From Ceratotherium simum simum (taxonomy: Eukaryota; Chordata; Mammalia; Perissodactyla; Rhinocerotidae): a stretch of DNA of 64,000 nt. A model generated the notes under the pieces. It had not been told where the DNA came from, made no database searches, and saw nothing but the letters and a program-made list of their open reading frames with translations. Position numbers and translations under genes: made by a program. Shown piece after piece: positions 11,985-23,269 of this stretch. The DNA is taken from the NCBI RefSeq assembly GCF_000283155.1, contig NW_004454160.1, forward strand, positions 9,813,495 through 9,877,494. The letters run 5' to 3'. Position 1 is the first letter of the stretch; every line of letters starts with the position of its first letter.

Positions 11985-12620
11985 TTTCTTAAAGATATTT
12001 TAAAGTCATATTTATTGATATGTAATTTATATATAGGAAAATTCACCCTTTATAAGTTTACATATTGATAAGTTTTAACAAATGCTTATAGTTATATAGT
12101 TATAGTTATATAGCCACCACCACAATAAAATAGAAAAAATGTTCTACCCTCTAAAAAGTTCCTTTGCATCTTTTTGCAGTGAATTTATACCCGCACACAC
12201 ACACAAACACACACACAGGCATACCTCACCTTGGCAACCATTGATCAGATTTCTGTATCTATAGTTTTTCCTTTTCCAGAATATCATATGAATGGAATCA
12301 TGCCATTTGTAGGCTATTGTGTCTGGCTTCTTTCAATTAGCATTATGCTTTTAAGATTCATCCATGTTTTTCAAGTGATCATGGGTTAGTTTCTTTTCAT
12401 TGCTGAACTGTATTCCGTTGTGTGAATATACCATAAGTTATTTATCTATTCACAAGTTGATGGACAGTTGGGTTGTTTCCAGTTTTGGATAGTATAAATA
12501 AAGCCGCTATAAAAATTTGTGTACAGGTCTTTGTGTGGACATGTTTTCATTTCTCATGAGTAAATGCTTAGGACAGGGATTGCTAGGTCATATGGTAAAT
12601 ACGTGTGTAACTCAGTAAAA
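11985..12620 (-). mobile_element. Antisense L1 3' end
   Basis: Plus-strand landmarks of inverted old L1 3' ends are present: AAAATTCACCCTTTATAAG, the CCACCACCACAATAAAATAG segment, GAATGGAATCATGCC, and GGGATTGCTAGGTCATATGG, which is where the antisense ORF2 end begins. A small CA-rich patch lies at about 12190-12220. Confidence 0.85.
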
Positions 12621-12689
12621 AGCTGTCTTAAAGATATTTTAAGAGAGAAATGTCTCCAAAAATTTCTGATTACATGTCTGAGAAATGTC

Positions 12690-12765
12690 AACCTAAAAGC
12701 TCTGAGGCATTGGACCAGATTCTTAAGATTTCTGAGCCTCCTTTTCTTCATCTGTAATGTGGTGA
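12690..12765 (+). mobile_element. MIR-like fragment
   Basis: Short MIR-like piece: TGGACCAGATTCTTAAG, then CTTTTCTTCATCTGTAATG and GGTGATAGTATC. The 3' half appears to have expanded into the tandem repeat that follows. Confidence 0.5.
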
Positions 12766-12870
12766 TAGTATCTCCTTTATAATATCTCTATAGATATTAT
12801 AGATAACAACTCCTTTATAGGTAATATCTCCTTTATAGATAATATCTCCTTTATAATATCTCCTCTGTAA
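12766..12870. repeat. Tandem ATCTCCTTTATA array
   Basis: Five imperfect copies of a 14-30 bp unit built on ATATCTCCTTTATA with TAGAT spacers. It is probably replication-slippage growth from the 3' end of the MIR-like fragment just upstream. Confidence 0.75.
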
Positions 12871-14022
12871 AGATATGCAATTGATTAAATAGCTAAATAA
12901 AATATTAGTGAGCTAACATATGTAAAGGATTAACGAGTTAACCCTGTGTGCAATGGATAACATAACACTCAGAAATGGCTACATACACATAATAAAACTT
13001 TGACTCTCTATCTCCATCTGGTGGCAGCACATAACATTTTTAGAAGTAGGTTCTGTTAGAAGAGATATAACCCATTTAAGGATGAAATCTCACCAACTCT
13101 CCAACACTGTTGAATGATGGTTGTTGGAAGTCCAGAGTGCTATATCTAAGAAGCCTCCACCAATATCTGAGCTACTTTGCATCTGGAAAAGAAAAAAATT
13201 ACCCCACGTGGACCCACTGGCATAGCCAGCAGGAGAGCAATGGCCCTTCCTGGGACCTTCCAGGGTATGCACTACATTTTCTACATGCCCTTCTAAGAAG
13301 TCTGAGTATAGGGCCATCCACAACATCTCAACAAATTTGGATTATCACATTGAGCCCACTCTGTGCTTTTATACCTTCATGATTATCCCAGTTAAGTGGT
13401 CTCGAAGATCCAGGCCCAGTAGATGGTTGGAGAGTAAATTTGAGTATGGGAATGTGATTTTGAGAGACAAATTCCCTAAAGGTGAAGGGGAAAGAATAAA
13501 CTGCAACATGACCACCACTCTGAATTGTATGGATTTAGGGGAAGAAGGCCAAAAATTATTGGCAGTCTATAGTGAGGGTGTGGTATAGTCCAAGATCCAT
13601 CCATTTATTCATTGAACAAGTATTTATTGAATACCTATTAAGTAGGTCAGAAACTTGCTGGATGAAAGGGCAACTGAATACATGTTGGGCCTGGAAGCAA
13701 ATACTCAACAGTCTGGTTTCATGAGCATGATTTATATGTGAAGCCTAGGAAGAGATGACCTCGGAATTCCATGGGTGGCATCCCCAAGCTGACCAAGCAA
13801 ATCCCCAGGCAACCAATGCTCTGCTACTCCTCCCTCTGCTGGAGTTATCTATTGCAATGCCTTAAAATTAGGCTTCCCACTGACTTGGTGGTGTCCAGGG
13901 GGTGTCAAATCTTATTTGATGAGGATTTCAGAAAGACTAGGGACTTGAAGTCTATTCTGGAGGATGCCTTGAAGCAGATTAGAGAGTGGATTTGGCTCAG
14001 ACCATCAAAAACTGTGGGCTGT
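12871..14022. other. Mostly unique non-coding stretch
   Basis: No convincing gene. An antisense L2-end-like piece lies at 13600-13660 (TTCATTGAACAAGTATTTAT). A CTCF-like word is given separately. Open frames of 70-90 codons here overlap on both strands and lack domain or codon support. Confidence 0.45.
13014..13027 (+). promoter_or_regulatory. Possible CTCF-like motif
   Basis: CCATCTGGTGGCAG matches the CTCF core except at positions 4 and 6. Binding is inference only. Confidence 0.3.
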
Positions 14023-14327
14023 TGGGCCAGCCCGTGGCTTAGCGGTTAAGTGCGCGTGCTCCGCTACTGGCGGCCCGGGTTCGGATCCCGGGCGCACACT
14101 GACGCACCGCTTCTCCGGCCATGCTGAGGCTGTGTCCCATGTACGGCAGCTAGAAGGATGTGCAACTATGACATACAACTCTCTACTGGGGCTTTGGGGG
14201 GGTGGGGAAAAGGAGGAGGATTGGCAATAGATGTTAGCTCAGAGCCAGTCTTCCTCAGCAAAAAGAGGAGGATTAGCACGGATGTTAGCTCAGGGCTGAT
14301 CTTCCTCACACACACACACACACAAAA
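14023..14327 (+). mobile_element. ERE SINE, long subtype
   Basis: Contains the head, the central block (TGCAACTATGACATACAACT), a G-run, and two GATGTTAGCTCAG repeats before a CA/A tail. Flanking repeats at 14007-14022 and 14328-14343 (AAAAACTGTG[G/C]GCTGT) form a 16-bp TSD with one mismatch. Confidence 0.94.
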
Positions 14328-14784
14328 AAAAACTGTGCGCTGTGAGTCAACCACAGCCATTGCCCAATTCTTTAATACTTCCCTTAACCTAACATTCTCA
14401 GTCTTTTTGCAAAGGATGGAATCCATCACCACCACCACCACCCAAAAAAACACCCATTTACTTGTGCTCTATTTCTAGACTTGAGGAAAGACAAGAATCA
14501 CAAGGAGGATAGCCATACATGTAAGCAGGGTGACCTGTTGCCTAAGTGGCTGGAACTATGTGTACGTGCATTTGAAATGCACGTGATAGATGTTCACAAA
14601 TTGTTCTCCACGGAGATTGTACCAACTTACATTCCTATTAGCAATACACAAGAATATCTGTTTCTCTAAAACATCATCAATATGTATTAAGCTTTTTTAT
14701 CTGTGTTAATCTGAGAGGCAATAAATATATATCTTACTATATTTTTAACTTTTATTTCTCCTTGTGCGTATACAAAGAGAGGAC
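14328..14784. other. Unique non-coding stretch
   Basis: Contains a short CACCAC run at about 14425-14443; no gene or family assigned. Confidence 0.4.
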
Positions 14785-15008
14785 ATAGAGTAGTGGTAGT
14801 GTCTCTGGTTAGGCTTCCTGAGTTCAAATCCTTATTATACCACCTATTAACCCAATGAATTTGGGAAGGCTTAACTTCTCCATGCTTCAGTTTCCTCATC
14901 TATAAAATGGAGATACTGAGAGCACATACTTCAAACAAAGATTGTCATGGGGATGCAAAGCACAGATCCTGGCACATAGAAAGTACTTAATAAACAGTAG
15001 CCATTATG
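14785..15008 (+). mobile_element. MIR SINE
   Basis: MIR order: GAGTTCAAATCCTTATTA, CAGTTTCCTCATCTATAAAA, CTGGCACATAGAAAGTAC, ending CAGTAGCCATTATGAG. Confidence 0.88.
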
Positions 15009-15014
15009 AGTGAA

Positions 15015-15300
15015 ATTCAGCATCTTTTAATTTGTTTAAGGGCCATCTAATTTCCTTTTCTGTTACCTTCTCTTAATTCCCTTTACTGATTTTCTTCTTG
15101 GACTATTGGCATCTTGATATATTTTAGAAATTAGTCCAATGTATATGCTACGAATTGCAAATATATTTTCCAGGCTTATAATTTATTTGATTTGGTTTTA
15201 GTAGGCTTATTTTATGGCTTCTGGTTTTGAACTATAGTTTGAAAGTCCTACTGCACTCTAAGATTACAAAAAAAATCCTGTGTTTTTCATCAGATTCATG
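15015..15300 (-). mobile_element. Antisense L1 ORF2 C-terminal region
   Basis: Inverted L1 landmarks: ACTATTGGCATCTTGATATA, ATTGCAAATATATTTTCC, TTATGGCTTCTGGTTTTGA, GAAAGTCCTACTGCACTC. No open frame survives. Confidence 0.7.
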
Positions 15301-16329
15301 ACAATACTCATTCTATACTCTCTTTTTTTCTATTTCATATCTTCATCTCTGCTGCTTTATGAGTCATTTCCCCAGCTATAGCTTCCATGAATTCTCTCTT
15401 CAGCTATATTAGTCTACCAACCCATCTATTTAATTCTAAATTTGATTATCAGATTTTAATTTCTAGAATTTATCTTTGTTTCTTTTTCAATTTACTGATT
15501 CTTTCCCCACAATGTTTTTCTCTTGCTCTGTGGAATTTACTCTTTCTCTGTGAGTTTACCTAATTTAAAGGCTCTCTCAGTTTGTTCTAACTAACTGTAG
15601 TTCTTTATGTATGCTCTCTACCACTCCCTCTCAAAGCAGTTTGTTTCCTTATGTGGCTTGTACTTTTTTTTATATTATGAGCTCATCTTCAAAGAAAATC
15701 GTTTTCCATGGAAGACCCTCAGGTCTGGGACCTGAGAATAATCTTGACAGGCAATTTCAAATTTCTTTGCTTTGATCTTCTTGGTTTCAATGGTTCCAGA
15801 GGAATTTTTATAATATATCTTGACTCCAGATTTCCATACTCCTGGGGTGTGCAATTATGGAGGTCATTTGTGCTGAGCTAGCTTGAGGGGTTGAGTTCCC
15901 TCCATGAACTTTTTCTAACCATATTTTCATGAGGCCATCAAGCTTCCTTGTGGTGTCTGTAGGCGGTAGGAGAGGAAATTTTATTTCCTCTTTCACAGAT
16001 GAGAGACTCCCAGCTTTATGCGTGTGGTTTATTTCCAGCTCCCTGCCATGCAAAAGACTTGATTTCATCAACCATTCCTCTACTGCCATTAACATCCCAT
16101 TATCCTGGTGTTTACCTGGTTTTGATACCCCTGAAGGTACTTTTTCTTCCAGCTTCCTTCTCAAGTTTTGTGGTCCCTCTTCATTTCCAGCACCCAAGAA
16201 TTTTTTTCTTTCTTGCTCTACACAAGGCTCTTATTTTAAGTAAAATTTTATCCATAATATCTTATCTGCTTTGGGGGGAGGGAAATTACACATGCCAATT
16301 CAAATTGCCATATTGTCCACAAGTTCCAG
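15301..16329. other. T-rich stretch, probably old LINE
   Basis: AT-rich and pyrimidine-rich sequence whose texture (GATTCTTTCCCC, CTCTTGCTCTGTGG) resembles the antisense 5' part of an old L1/HAL1. This is a weak impression, without a family call. Overlapping 100-130 codon frames on both strands at 15808-16343 have no domain support. Confidence 0.35.
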
Positions 16330-16439
16330 AAAGATCTTTCTAAAATGTAAAACATCATATTACTCTCCTACTTAGAGTTCTTCAATGTTGTTTCATTTTC
16401 CTTGAGATAAAGTCCAAAGTTCCTTACCTGGGAAATTGA

Positions 16440-16955
16440 GCAGAGCAGCTTAGAGCCTGACCTTAGGAGTTCAAATGATCTGAGTCTGAATCCAAGCATG
16501 ATTTCTTAACTACGTGACTTTGGACAAGTTAATATCTTGGCCACAGTTTCCTCATCTGTAAAATTGGGATAATTCTAGCACCTACTTTATAGGGCTGCTG
16601 TGAACTGTAAGTAAGACAATGCTGTGATCACCTGCAGAAGCGGGATGGATTCTCACTCAAAATTTGAGATTGATGACTCTACACATGCACCAAGAGGGCA
16701 TGTAAAGGTTCATTACTCATATAATGAAGCTTCCTGGGAAGAGTAGGACAGCTCCCAAGCAGGTCCAAAAAATGGCTTAAGTGATCAGGGAAAAGATACT
16801 GGCTTGGTTTTATTGTGGTCAGGAGGTGAGGCTGGGGTGAGGGTTCAGACTTCTTATCACAGACAACATATGTAAAACACAGCATGGTGCCCAGCACATT
16901 GTAGGTACCAGATAAACATTGGTTATCATAGTAATATTGTTATCATGGCTTAGAA
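16440..16955 (+). mobile_element. MIR SINE, split by a solo LTR
   Basis: The 5' part (16440-16619) shows GTTTCCTCATCTGTAAAATT and the following MIR core. The 3' part (16862-16955) resumes with CAGCATGGTGCCCAGCACAT and ends at TTGTTATCAT. The intervening 242 bp is foreign (next entry). Confidence 0.82.
16620..16861 (-). mobile_element. Candidate 242-bp solo LTR inside a MIR
   Basis: A TG...CA unit (TGCTGTGATC ... TTCTTATCACA) is flanked by GACAA at 16615-16619 and 16862-16866, a 5-bp duplication. This is inferred to be an endogenous-retrovirus-type solo LTR; there is no coding sequence. An alternative left end at TGTGATCACC gives better inverted ends but no TSD. The minus-strand orientation rests on weak poly(A)-signal-like words. 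Confidence 0.55.
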
Positions 16956-17361
16956 GGCTTTCTATGACCTTGGTGATGTCATTTCTCTCTATTATCCTTC
17001 TCATTCTACATTTCAACTACACTTCAATTTTCTTGGATTTTTAAGATAGCATGATCTCAGTGTCTAGCATCTTGTTTCCTCTGTCTGCAAGAATTTCCAT
17101 CCCTACTCCATTCACTTGGCTAATTCTCACTTTCTCTGTCCAGGTTTCAGCCTAAATAGTATTTCTTCAAGGAGGTCTTGCCTGATTCCTCAACAAGCTC
17201 AGAGCTATACTCCCAGCTCTGCTTTCCCATATGCATATATTGTTATAGTTATTTTACTTCTCCCATCTACTTTGTAAGCTCTATGGTGACCTGATCTCTC
17301 AAACTTAGCACAGCCTAACACATAGTAGATGCTCAATAAATATTTGTTGACTGATGGAGTA

Positions 17362-17545
17362 TCTCATTTAATCCTCTTAATACTGTAAATAAAGTATTAT
17401 TCCTACTTTGCAGATGGGAAAATGCAAGCTCAGAGAAGTTAAGTAATTTATCCACTGACACACAGGTATTAAATAATACATCAAAAATTCAAACCCGAAT
17501 TTTCTGACCCTTCCTTTCATTAAATAGCATGTTGTCCATCTTTTA
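17362..17545 (-). mobile_element. MIR SINE, inverted
   Basis: Inverted MIR words: TCATTTAATCCTCTTAATAC, TTTGCAGATGGGAAAATG, CAGAGAAGTTAAGTAATTTA, AATTCAAACCCGAATTTTC. Confidence 0.88.
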
Positions 17546-17799
17546 CTGGCCTCATTATAAGTAAGGTAGAAGAAGCAGAGATGAAACAGATTCTCACCTA
17601 ATTAATGGGATTTGAGAGGCACGAGAAGCCTTCTTTATCAACATGCTCCCACCCCAATAACTGAGACCAACATTTTAGTTTTGAAGGTTATCATTACATA
17701 ATGTTAGCCTGTTGAATGACTCTTTTGGTAAGGGGAATACAGTGATTGCTCTCAATTAGCAAAGTTTCCAAAATTTCTACTCAACCCTTCTGCCTGACT

Positions 17800-18235
17800 C
17801 CCAACCCTACTCCAGCCTACCTGTGCAGCTGTATCTCCTGCCAGTCTACGCATTGTTTCCTGCATTGCTCGCTGCGTTTTTACACTTATGTGTTTTTGTC
17901 CTTTTCCTTCCCTGTGTCTGGTCTTTTTCTCTGCTTTCTTCATCTGGCCAAATTGCTCATGATTCAAGAAAGCTCAAATAGTCTCTCACGCATGAAAATT
18001 CCCTAATCCCTCCAGGAAGAGTTGATTATTATTCCTCTGGGTATTTATGACACTTCATAAACGACACTGTTACAGAGCCACACCCATCACATTGGACTTA
18101 TTATGTCACATGTAATTTGCCCCAGGCAGAACATGAATCTTTTTAAGTCAGGAAGTGTAACTTGTTCACTGTTGTGTTCTAAGAAAAACATAGTAGATAA
18201 TCAATAAATATTGAAAGAGTGAATGAACGAACAAA
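17800..18235 (+). mobile_element. L2 LINE 3' end
   Basis: L2 words in order: a diverged upstream part, CCTAATCCCTCCAGGAAGAG, TTATGACACTTCATAAACG, then the end TAGTAGATAATCAATAAATA. The open frame at 17746-18006 is this repeat read by chance. Confidence 0.78.
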
Positions 18236-18309
18236 TTCATCCAAGTAAGTTCTCATGAAGAGGGAGAAAAAGAATATGAGAATGCCAGGGCCCAGTGGAA
18301 GTCTGCTAA

Positions 18310-18640
18310 AATCTTATGTGAAACACTTGTCTTGCTGCTATAAAGATATATTCTAGAAGAACAGTTCCTTTTTTGCCTTTGGAAGACAGTGTGTGACGTT
18401 GTGATACCTGGAGCTGCCACAGCCATCTTGTGACCACGAGAGGAGTCATTCAACAAGTTGAGAACAGCAGATTAAAAAATCTGCATTCTTCTTGGTGGCA
18501 TCAATCAGCTGCTGAATTAATCAACCCTGGAACCACCTTCTTGGGACTTCTTGTAATGTGAAATCATGAATCCCTTTTTAAACTCACTTTGAATTAGGCT
18601 TTCTCTTCCTTGTAGCCAAAAGCATCCCAACTAATACAAA
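18310..18640 (+). mobile_element. MLT1-like LTR fragment
   Basis: The 3' part matches MaLR/MLT1 LTR ends: TTTGAATTAGGCTTTCTC, then CCAAAAGCATCCCAACTAAT followed by ACA. The upstream part (CACAGCCATCTTGTGACCAC) also fits. The left border is not visible. Confidence 0.65.
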
Positions 18641-19875
18641 CGGGCTACTCTTCCTGGTGGAAAGAACCCTTTTCTTGAGGGAAGAAAGCCTGGTTTTGTG
18701 TCCTACACCCGTGGAACAATAATCAACAAGCAAAAACCTCCTTGAGTTTCTAGTCTTCTGTGTTGTAAGGAGAGCTATATTTACTTCTCTTAGGATTGTT
18801 GTGATGATTAAAAATTAGATAATATATACACAAGTTTAGTAAGTCAGAAATCACTACACAGATGCAGAGGACTTCCCAACTTTGAATGGACTAGCCCTGA
18901 TTAAAGATATTTATTTGCTGATCAGCTCCTAAGATCTACAACTGACTCACCTAGGAACCAGTCCCAAAATTTTACGCTCATTACATAGTTACAAAGAGAA
19001 TGAATCCCTGGCTCCCTGATAAAACAGGGCAATGATACTCAGCATCTTGGTTACTGCCTAGTTAGAGGTGCTACTTCCAAAACCATGGATGGATTCCACC
19101 ATTTACCTTGTGGCCTGAATTTAACAAACAAACAAAAAAAACCCTCTGTACTCCAGGATCTGAATCTCCCACACAGCCAGTTTCCTCTTCTCCATATCAC
19201 CTAGAAGAGTATCTAAACCCATCCACAGAAAAGGCAGCAAGAAATGAAGATACCAAGATAATAATGAAAATAGGCTTGTAACCAACACAGTTGTTTTGTT
19301 GGAGAATAATCCTCACCATGTTTCCAGCTGGATAACTTTTGTCCAGGAACTCATTTTGAAGGCACTTCCTTGGCCAGAGGAGGAAGATGCAAATCCTATT
19401 AGACACTGGGATTCCATCTCTGTGTCTTAATCATTAGCTTTTTGCTTTCAGGTCAAAGTTAGCCCATGACGATTAAAGGGGAAAAGCAAGTGAACTTCTC
19501 AGTATGCACCACATGAGGGCCAAAGGAAGCAAACCACACCAAGAAGAAACAAACAGAAAAAGGAGGTAGAGATGATGGTGAACACTGCTTCAGGCCAGTT
19601 CTTCCACAGCCTCACTCAGACTGCTCTGTTCTTGTCTTGTCCTCCAGGATCTGGGCAACGTGTCCTCCATACTGATTCTCGGCTAGAAATACACCCCTCC
19701 AGTTTGAGATTTTCCCATAAAATAATGAGATATTGCCTATTTGCTTATAGGAAAACCTAAATTTCTATGTGGTGAAAAAGCAGAAATGGCCTAACTTCTC
19801 TCCAAGATTGTCTAGAGTAATAGGTCTAGCTATTTGCGGGATAGTCAGTCTCTTTTTTTGGCTCTAACAAAGGCT
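18641..19875. other. Unique non-coding stretch
   Basis: No repeat or gene recognised. Slightly higher complexity than the L1-rich left flank. Confidence 0.45.
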
Positions 19876-20060
19876 CTATGCAGTGTAGCGTACTGGTTAA
19901 GAGCCCAGAGCCAAGAGCCAGACTAACTGGCTTCAAATTCCAACTCTACCATTTACTCGGTAATGGGTGACCTTGGGCAAGTTACTTAATCTCTCTTTGC
20001 CTCAGTTTCCTCTGGAAAATGGAAATGATAGTAGTACTTACCTCATAAGGGAGGCTCAGG
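19876..20060 (+). mobile_element. MIR SINE
   Basis: Well preserved 5' half: ACTGGTTAAGAGCCCAGAG, TTCAAATTCCAACTCTACC, GACCTTGGGCAAGTTACTTA, GCCTCAGTTTCCTC. The 3' end fades after 20060. Confidence 0.92.
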
Positions 20061-20267
20061 GTGTAAAATTTCAACAGATCAACAGTTGGCAAGCACATAA
20101 ATGTTATCTTCTGTTATTATGCATTTCTCCCCAGAAAATGTACTTTGAACCCTTGAATCCCATCAACGGTCCTCTAGGGAAGAACTGTTGATCCAGAATT
20201 GGCCTCCTGAGGACTTTTTTATTCCTATTATTTTACTCCTTCTCTTCCTTCCGACGCAGACAGACAG

Positions 20268-20528
20268 CAAGCATGGTGGTTAGGGGAACGGACACTGGAG
20301 ACACATTACCTGGGTTGAAATCTTCACTCCCTATTCTGTGTGACTGAATGTAGGAAAGTTGTTTAACCTTCAGTGCCTCAGTTTCTGTATCTATGAAATG
20401 AGAGTGGTAACGATAACCATCATACCTCATAGGGATGTTGTGAATGTTACATGAGATAATCCACGGAAAGCCCTTAGAAGACTGTCTGGCATGTTGTAAT
20501 TGCTCAGTCCATGTTACTATTGTCATCC
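20268..20528 (+). mobile_element. MIR SINE, near full length
   Basis: Head GGTGGTTAGGGGAACG, CCTGGGTTGAAATC, GTGCCTCAGTTTCTGTATC, ACCTCATAGGGATGTTGTGA, and the end GCTCAGTCCATGTTACTATT. Confidence 0.92.
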
Positions 20529-20529
20529 A

Positions 20530-20635
20530 TTCCACATCCCACAAACATGTACCTACCAAGTTCAAAGCACTGCTAGACACTGGTCACTATTAAAATGATC
20601 CCTATTCTCAAGGAGCTTAGGAGTTTCCAAGTTAA
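20530..20635 (-). mobile_element. L2 3' end, inverted
   Basis: Inverted L2 words ACCTACCAAGTTCAAAGCAC, GCTAGACACTGGTCAC and CTCAAGGAGCTTAGGAGT. Confidence 0.65.
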
Positions 20636-20904
20636 AATTTGTCAACCCTTGACTCATCTTGGGGAAGCCATCATTATTAGGATCTTATTTGGAGACAGAC
20701 TCTCAGGTGGGTCCATGTCAGATGACACTTCCCTGGCAGAATCTGTTTCAGAGAGGCCATCCAGCCTTTGACTTCTTCCCTTTGTGGATCCAGGAATCCT
20801 ACTGTTCCCTCAGGTGGTTCCAGCCTCTAACTCTAATCCCTCTCTGCGTCCAGGCTCTCTGCCTCCACTGACCTACTGTTTTGAGTCAGGAGAAGTCATA
20901 GAAG

Positions 20905-21145
20905 CAGGATAGTAGAGTAGTTAAGAGATGTTCTAGGTTCAAACTCCAGCTCTGCTGTTTCTACCTGACAAGTTATTTAATCTCTCTGAGCCTGTTTCCT
21001 CATCTGTAAAACGGGAGTAAAGCATCCCTTGTCTCATAAGGCTGTTGTGAGTATTAAATGAGCAAACATATGACAATTACCTAGAATATTGCCTGGCACA
21101 GAGTAAGCCCTATAGAAGAATTTGCTATTGTGGTTATTATCAGCT
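20905..21145 (+). mobile_element. MIR SINE, near full length
   Basis: GAGTAGTTAAGAGATG, TTCAAACTCCAGCTCTGC, TCCTCATCTGTAAAACGGGA, GCCTGGCACAGAGTAAGCCC, ending near TGTGGTTATTATC. Confidence 0.92.
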
Positions 21146-21648
21146 TTAAAGAGAGTCAACATAGCATGGAATCTACCTGACCAAGCTGGAGCATTCCTCC
21201 CACGAGTGTGGCTAATTATTGTGTTCTTCCAATCCCCCAGTAGCTTTCTCTGACAACATCTTGACAAGTCCTGGTCTTAGGAGACAGAAGAGAAACCCAG
21301 AGGACTGAGAAGATGGGGGGGGGATGGGGCAGGAATAAAAATGTCCACACTAACACCAATAGCTAGGAACATTCACTCCCCTCTGTGGCACCACAGGAGT
21401 TGGGGGGGACCATTTCTTTAGACAAGGCCTGCCATTGTTTATACAACAGCAGAGCTGCATGTCCAGGTGCCCAGTTCAGCATTCTTCTCTCATCACCCCC
21501 TGTGTGCTCCTTCTCTCCTGCCTGTCTGCAGGAAGCCAGCGGGAACAGGGCCCTCCTCTGGAGACTTTCAAGAGAACCCAACTCAAGTTTGGGGCTCAAG
21601 TCACAGATGCTCCTGGAATCAAGCAACCAATATATTTCTACAGATCCA

Positions 21649-21662
21649 CCACCAGAGGGCAG
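21649..21662 (+). promoter_or_regulatory. CTCF-like motif, best in window
   Basis: CCACCAGAGGGCAG fits the CTCF core consensus (CCASYAGRKGGCRS) at all 14 positions. It lies outside recognised repeats in the TE-poor zone. The motif is seen; occupancy is not known. Confidence 0.55.
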
Positions 21663-21922
21663 AGCGTCACCACAGGAGATCTTGAGTCAGCAACCAATGA
21701 ACCCATCTCCAAGCACGCTGGGGACAATCCTCCAGAATGCCTGGTTGCAGCTCTTCCTGATTTAGTTTCCCTGGGCCTTGGCCCAGGATCTTAGAGATCA
21801 CTTTATGATTACAGACCTTCCGCCTGCTTAGGCCCCTCACGTCATGCCACGCCCACAGGTGTCCTGACATTGCTGTCCTAGGCACCATTTGCCTGATGAG
21901 GGGTAAGGGGAGTGAGGAAGGA

Positions 21923-21950
21923 GGGTGTGTGTGGGGGATGGGGCAGAGGG
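21923..21950 (+). other. Potential G-quadruplex
   Basis: Four G-runs (3, 5, 4 and 3 Gs) are separated by loops of 7, 2 and 4 bases, meeting the usual G3+N1-7 pattern. A further G-run lies just upstream at 21898-21910. Confidence 0.6.
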
Positions 21951-23269
21951 ACAACACTATCAGCCAAACATCGTCCCAGGCCAGGAAATGTCACTCCCTG
22001 GTCCCCCTGGATATTGAGCATGTTCATTTGATGCAATGGAAGGGAAAGGAGGCAAATCCAGAGGAGGGGTTAGTTTGCTCCTCTCTGTTGCTGCTACTTT
22101 TCACATCTTAGGCCCCCGAAAGCCTCGGCTCTAGTTGAGGGTCCTCATCAGGGCAGATTTAGTTGTATTGCGTTTGGGCAGTCCTTCGTTAGCAGGCATA
22201 AAGTGGCATAATTCCTAAAATAGCATCCCCATGTCCCCAATCCTCCTAACTTACTTTACCTTTAAGTCACGTTGATTGTGAAACCAAAGGTCAGGGTGGG
22301 GTTTGGGGTGGAAGGCGACAGAAGTCTTCGCACTCCAGGGCCTCTGTAGGGATTTAATAGGTGGGTTATCTATGGCCACGCAGAGAAGGCCCAGAGTGGT
22401 CCCACACAGGTGACATAACTCTCGGGCTTCCCCATCACCTCTCACACAGGCAGTATAAGACAACACCTTCACCCCAGGCAGCCACAGGGCAAAGCGTCTA
22501 GGACCAGGGAACAGAGAGCCGGGTTCCAGCTCCAGTTTCACGCTTGCCATGCTGCCCTCTTCTGGGGAAATTGCTAAGCTGGTCTGGGCTTTCATTTCTC
22601 ACATTTGAAAATGACAGTTCCTCTTGCAGGGCAGTGCTACCGGGGAGGAGAGCTTTTTAATCTGGAATTTGTCTATCCTACTTCTAAGTGATTCCTTCTC
22701 AGGCCTGAGCAAGAAATATGAATGAAGAATGAGGAACCAAGATTTGCTGAATAGAGATTATCTGCCAAGGTCACGGAAGGAGTGTGACATGTCAGATTAG
22801 CCTGATTTCACTCTCTGTTCTCGAACACACACACTCTCCATCCCTGGAGTTTAATTAGTTTCTCCTGGCACAGGAAACATGGCACATCTGGAGTACTGTT
22901 GATTGCTCTGCAAATACCTCACATTGAGCGTATTATTAAGCTGCTATGCAACTCCTCTTATTGTGATACTCACCTTCAGCAATGTCTCATGGGAAAATCT
23001 CTGGCAGGCAATCTTGAGAGCAGTGTTTTAGCCATATGCATGCCCACCTCACTCCCAACACAATTTTGGTTCATTTTTTCCCCAATACGATCTTGGGTAA
23101 ATCACTTACCCTCTCTGGTCGTCGTGATTTGTATAGTATCTTTAAATTGGAAGTCAGAAGTTTATTCTGCTCCCTTGCTTCTTCTCTTGGTGCTCCATTT
23201 TTCTTTCTCCCTCTGCCCACATCTCCTGCAGCAGGATTCTACACCCAGCCATTCTCAATGACTTGTCTT

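Larger units (their letters stand above)
16330..17357 (+). mobile_element. L2 LINE, split by a MIR insertion
   Basis: The left part (16330-16435) has the L2 words GATCTTTCTAAAATG and GATAAAGTCCAAAGTTCC. The right part (about 16956-17357) continues through CAAGGAGGTCTTGCCTGA to the L2 3' end TAGTAGATGCTCAATAAATA. The MIR at 16440-16955 separates them in the correct order and orientation. Confidence 0.82.
21146..23269. other. Largest unique stretch of the TE-poor zone
   Basis: About 2.1 kb with no recognised repeat except a weak MIR-like trace at 23060-23120. It is less AT-rich than the flanks. It holds the CTCF-like and G-quadruplex motifs (separate entries) and a CACGCTTGCC/TGCCCTCTTCTGG region near 22540-22563. 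Open frames of 70-126 codons overlap on both strands at 21363-21957 and 22251-22595. I see no start context, splice pattern or domain supporting a gene, but an unrecognised exon cannot be excluded. Confidence 0.45.

Noticed and set aside
14158..14478. 106-codon frame with MDVSSGL / VFLSKKRR peptides, similar to frames at 54213, 56000 and 62456
   Set aside because: The shared peptide is the translation of the ERE tail (GATGTTAGCTCAGGGC), repeated because the SINE is repeated.
16686..16699. CACCAAGAGGGCAT as a CTCF site
   Set aside because: One extra base breaks spacing with the consensus, and it lies inside the candidate LTR.
21363..21957. Overlapping frames up to 126 codons on both strands
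   Set aside because: No recognisable domain, no splice or promoter context; several frames open equally, as expected for less AT-rich DNA.
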